From NCBI GenBank assembly GCA_902517455.1, contig CABYCN010000009.1:1-33625 (forward strand): a stretch of 33,625 nucleotides of DNA, written 5' to 3'. The stretch's first letter is position 1. The number at the start of each line of letters is the position of its first letter. A program made the translations under genes and the position numbers. The notes below the pieces were generated by a model, which saw only the letters and a program-made list of their open reading frames with translations, was not told where the DNA came from and did no database searches. This stretch comes from an uncultured Pelagibacteraceae bacterium (GTDB lineage: Bacteria > Pseudomonadota > Alphaproteobacteria > Pelagibacterales > Pelagibacteraceae). Of this stretch, positions 32,798-33,625 are shown piece by piece.

Positions 32798-33271
32798 TCA
32801 AATTGAACTTCCTAAAGGAATAGGGCTTGATACCATTGTAGTCAACCAACAGTCCTTTAAAGGTCCATCCTCAGTATATTTTTCGACCTGCCAACTGAAT
32901 TTATGATAAATTTTTTCTTTATCTAATATTATTACTTCAAATTGCACCCAACTATCTCCACCCGTCACTTGTGTAATAGTGTGACTTAGATGATTTATCA
33001 TCATTTGATAATTATTCCCTTTTATCATGCTTTTAAACCTTTCTAAAGGTCCAGTGGCTTTTTTATTATTTGGATGAGCAAAGTTCCAGGTTTGTTCAAT
33101 TCCACTGTCTATAAATCCATCGTCATTTTTTTGTAAACCTAACAATTGTATTTTAACAACTTCTGAAGGATTGATTTTACTATTTGGCTCAAGCAATTCT
33201 GCTTTTGAAATTGAAACTGAAATCAAAAAAATTATGAAAAAATTAAATACTATTTGCAGTTTTTTGAACAT
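32798..33271 (-). CDS. Secreted DUF4864-like protein
   Basis: A 157-aa protein with an N-terminal signal peptide (FNFFIIFLISVSISKA, residues 9-24) and a compact alpha/beta domain. It resembles DUF4864: NPSEVVKIQLLGLQKNDDG, then TWNFAHPNNKKATGPLERFKSMI, and later VQFEVIILDKE and FSWQVEKY. No catalytic residues are evident. It overlaps the quinone-reductase-like gene by 29 nt and ends 55 nt before the dehydrogenase start, so it may be upstream in the same transcript. Its function is not established. Confidence 0.72.
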   Translation of the reverse strand: MFKKLQIVFNFFIIFLISVSISKAELLEPNSKINPSEVVKIQLLGLQKNDDGFIDSGIEQTWNFAHPNNKKATGPLERFKSMIKGNNYQMMINHLSHTITQVTGGDSWVQFEVIILDKEKIYHKFSWQVEKYTEDGPLKDCWLTTMVSSPIPLGSSI

Positions 33272-33625
33272 CTTCTAAGAATTTTTTTCTTTTTTTATCT
33301 CCAACAAATGGTACAGCAAAGTATCTTCTATATATAACATCCGTTATGCCGCATATGTTAAACACACCTCTTCTTAATCTTTTTGTGGGCATATTTAAAA
33401 AGAATGTTCTAACTGCAAATTGGGGGGAGCCGTAAGTACAAAAAACAACTGCTTTTTTTCCTGTCAAATTACCTAAAGGGTATCCATAATTTCCAAACAA
33501 TCTTTTAAATCTAAAAGCCCAAGGTGGTGCAAGAACCTTATCTATCCATCCTTCAACTATTGCTGGCATCCTAAAGTTCCATATTGGCGCAATTAAAACT
33601 ATAACATCAGATTTTTCTATTCTTT
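33243..33625 (-). CDS. NAD(P)H:quinone reductase-like flavoprotein, 5' end outside window
   Basis: The C-terminal part, about 126 residues, of a flavodoxin-fold oxidoreductase. The frame is open to the window edge: before the Met at 33569 it reads KSDVIVLIAPIWNFRMPA, the FMN/substrate segment of the Kef-ancillary/MdaB/NQO family. It is followed by EGWIDKVLAPPWAF and GKKAVVFCTYGSP. That Met is therefore internal. The end (KFLEDVQKTANSI) overlaps the DUF4864-like gene by 29 nt. It is likely a two-electron quinone reductase of the cytoplasm. Confidence 0.85.
   Translation of the reverse strand, partial: RIEKSDVIVLIAPIWNFRMPAIVEGWIDKVLAPPWAFRFKRLFGNYGYPLGNLTGKKAVVFCTYGSPQFAVRTFFLNMPTKRLRRGVFNICGITDVIYRRYFAVPFVGDKKRKKFLEDVQKTANSI

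Noticed and set aside
1-33625. Phage, transposon, toxin-antitoxin, CRISPR or anti-phage system
   Set aside because: No integrase, transposase, repeat array, nuclease or toxin-like pair was seen; gene content is metabolic and transport throughout.

Overview
The window is strongly AT-rich, gene-dense and almost free of spacers, with many 1-30 nt gene overlaps. It carries one-carbon, methylated-compound and vitamin-precursor genes (DMSP-demethylase-like protein, dimethylglycine/sarcosine dehydrogenase with its own ETF and ETF-quinone oxidoreductase, TPP-riboswitch-controlled ThiV-type symporter, isocitrate lyase, Fe(III) ABC transporter). This combination points to a streamlined marine alphaproteobacterium of the SAR11 clade (Pelagibacterales). 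The assignment is inference from gene content and base composition; no database was searched. No rRNA, tRNA, insertion sequence, prophage or CRISPR was seen.

Layout. 1-662 (+): 3' part of a glycosyltransferase-like gene ending in a bidirectional terminator. 664-4648 (-): ammonium transporter with a structured 3' region, HU protein, RseP protease and a class I glutamine amidotransferase. 4691-7912: an isocitrate lyase module with a RamB/ScfR-type regulator, a 54-aa membrane protein beneath it, a cluster of TTGTAAAT operator-like repeats, a 53-aa microprotein and aceA. 8011-10526 (+): a polytopic membrane protein of unknown function and a DmdA/GcvT-family protein. 10523-14260 (-): a two-gene ABC-2 exporter, then a thiamine-precursor operon (59-aa membrane protein, 95-aa protein, TPP riboswitch, thiV). 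14261-14599 holds no long gene, but its plus strand has a stem-loop, a perfect Shine-Dalgarno with an 8-codon ORF, and a strong terminator: a candidate small structured transcript.

14600-17415: cytochrome c'-type and cytochrome b561 genes whose start codons abut in one CATATG, a methyltransferase, a DUF4396 membrane protein and an ETHE1-like persulfide dioxygenase. 17418-22787 (-): iron transport fbpA, a 56-aa Cys-rich ORF, fbpB and fbpC, followed by azlC, azlD and a periplasmic thioredoxin-like protein; Fur-box-like sites lie upstream of fbpA. 22895-25402 (-): folE, acuI-like reductase and a LysR regulator. 25479-26963 (+): hisI, a 2OG-Fe(II) oxygenase-like protein and a DUF2237 protein. 26965-32742 (-): dimethylglycine/sarcosine dehydrogenase, etfB, etfA and ETF-ubiquinone oxidoreductase. 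32798-33625 (-): a DUF4864-like secreted protein and the 3' part of a flavodoxin-fold quinone reductase cut by the window edge.

How the genes connect. The dehydrogenase, EtfBA and ETF-QO form a complete route from an N-methylated glycine to ubiquinone, and the DmdA-like protein would add methyl transfer to tetrahydrofolate. Isocitrate lyase with its regulator handles C2 carbon. The TPP riboswitch ties import of a thiamine precursor to TPP status. The Fur-like sites tie the Fbp transporter to iron. The least explained parts are five very short ORFs (54, 53, 59, 56 and 8 codons), the 14.35-14.6 kb structured transcript and the hairpin after the ammonium transporter.
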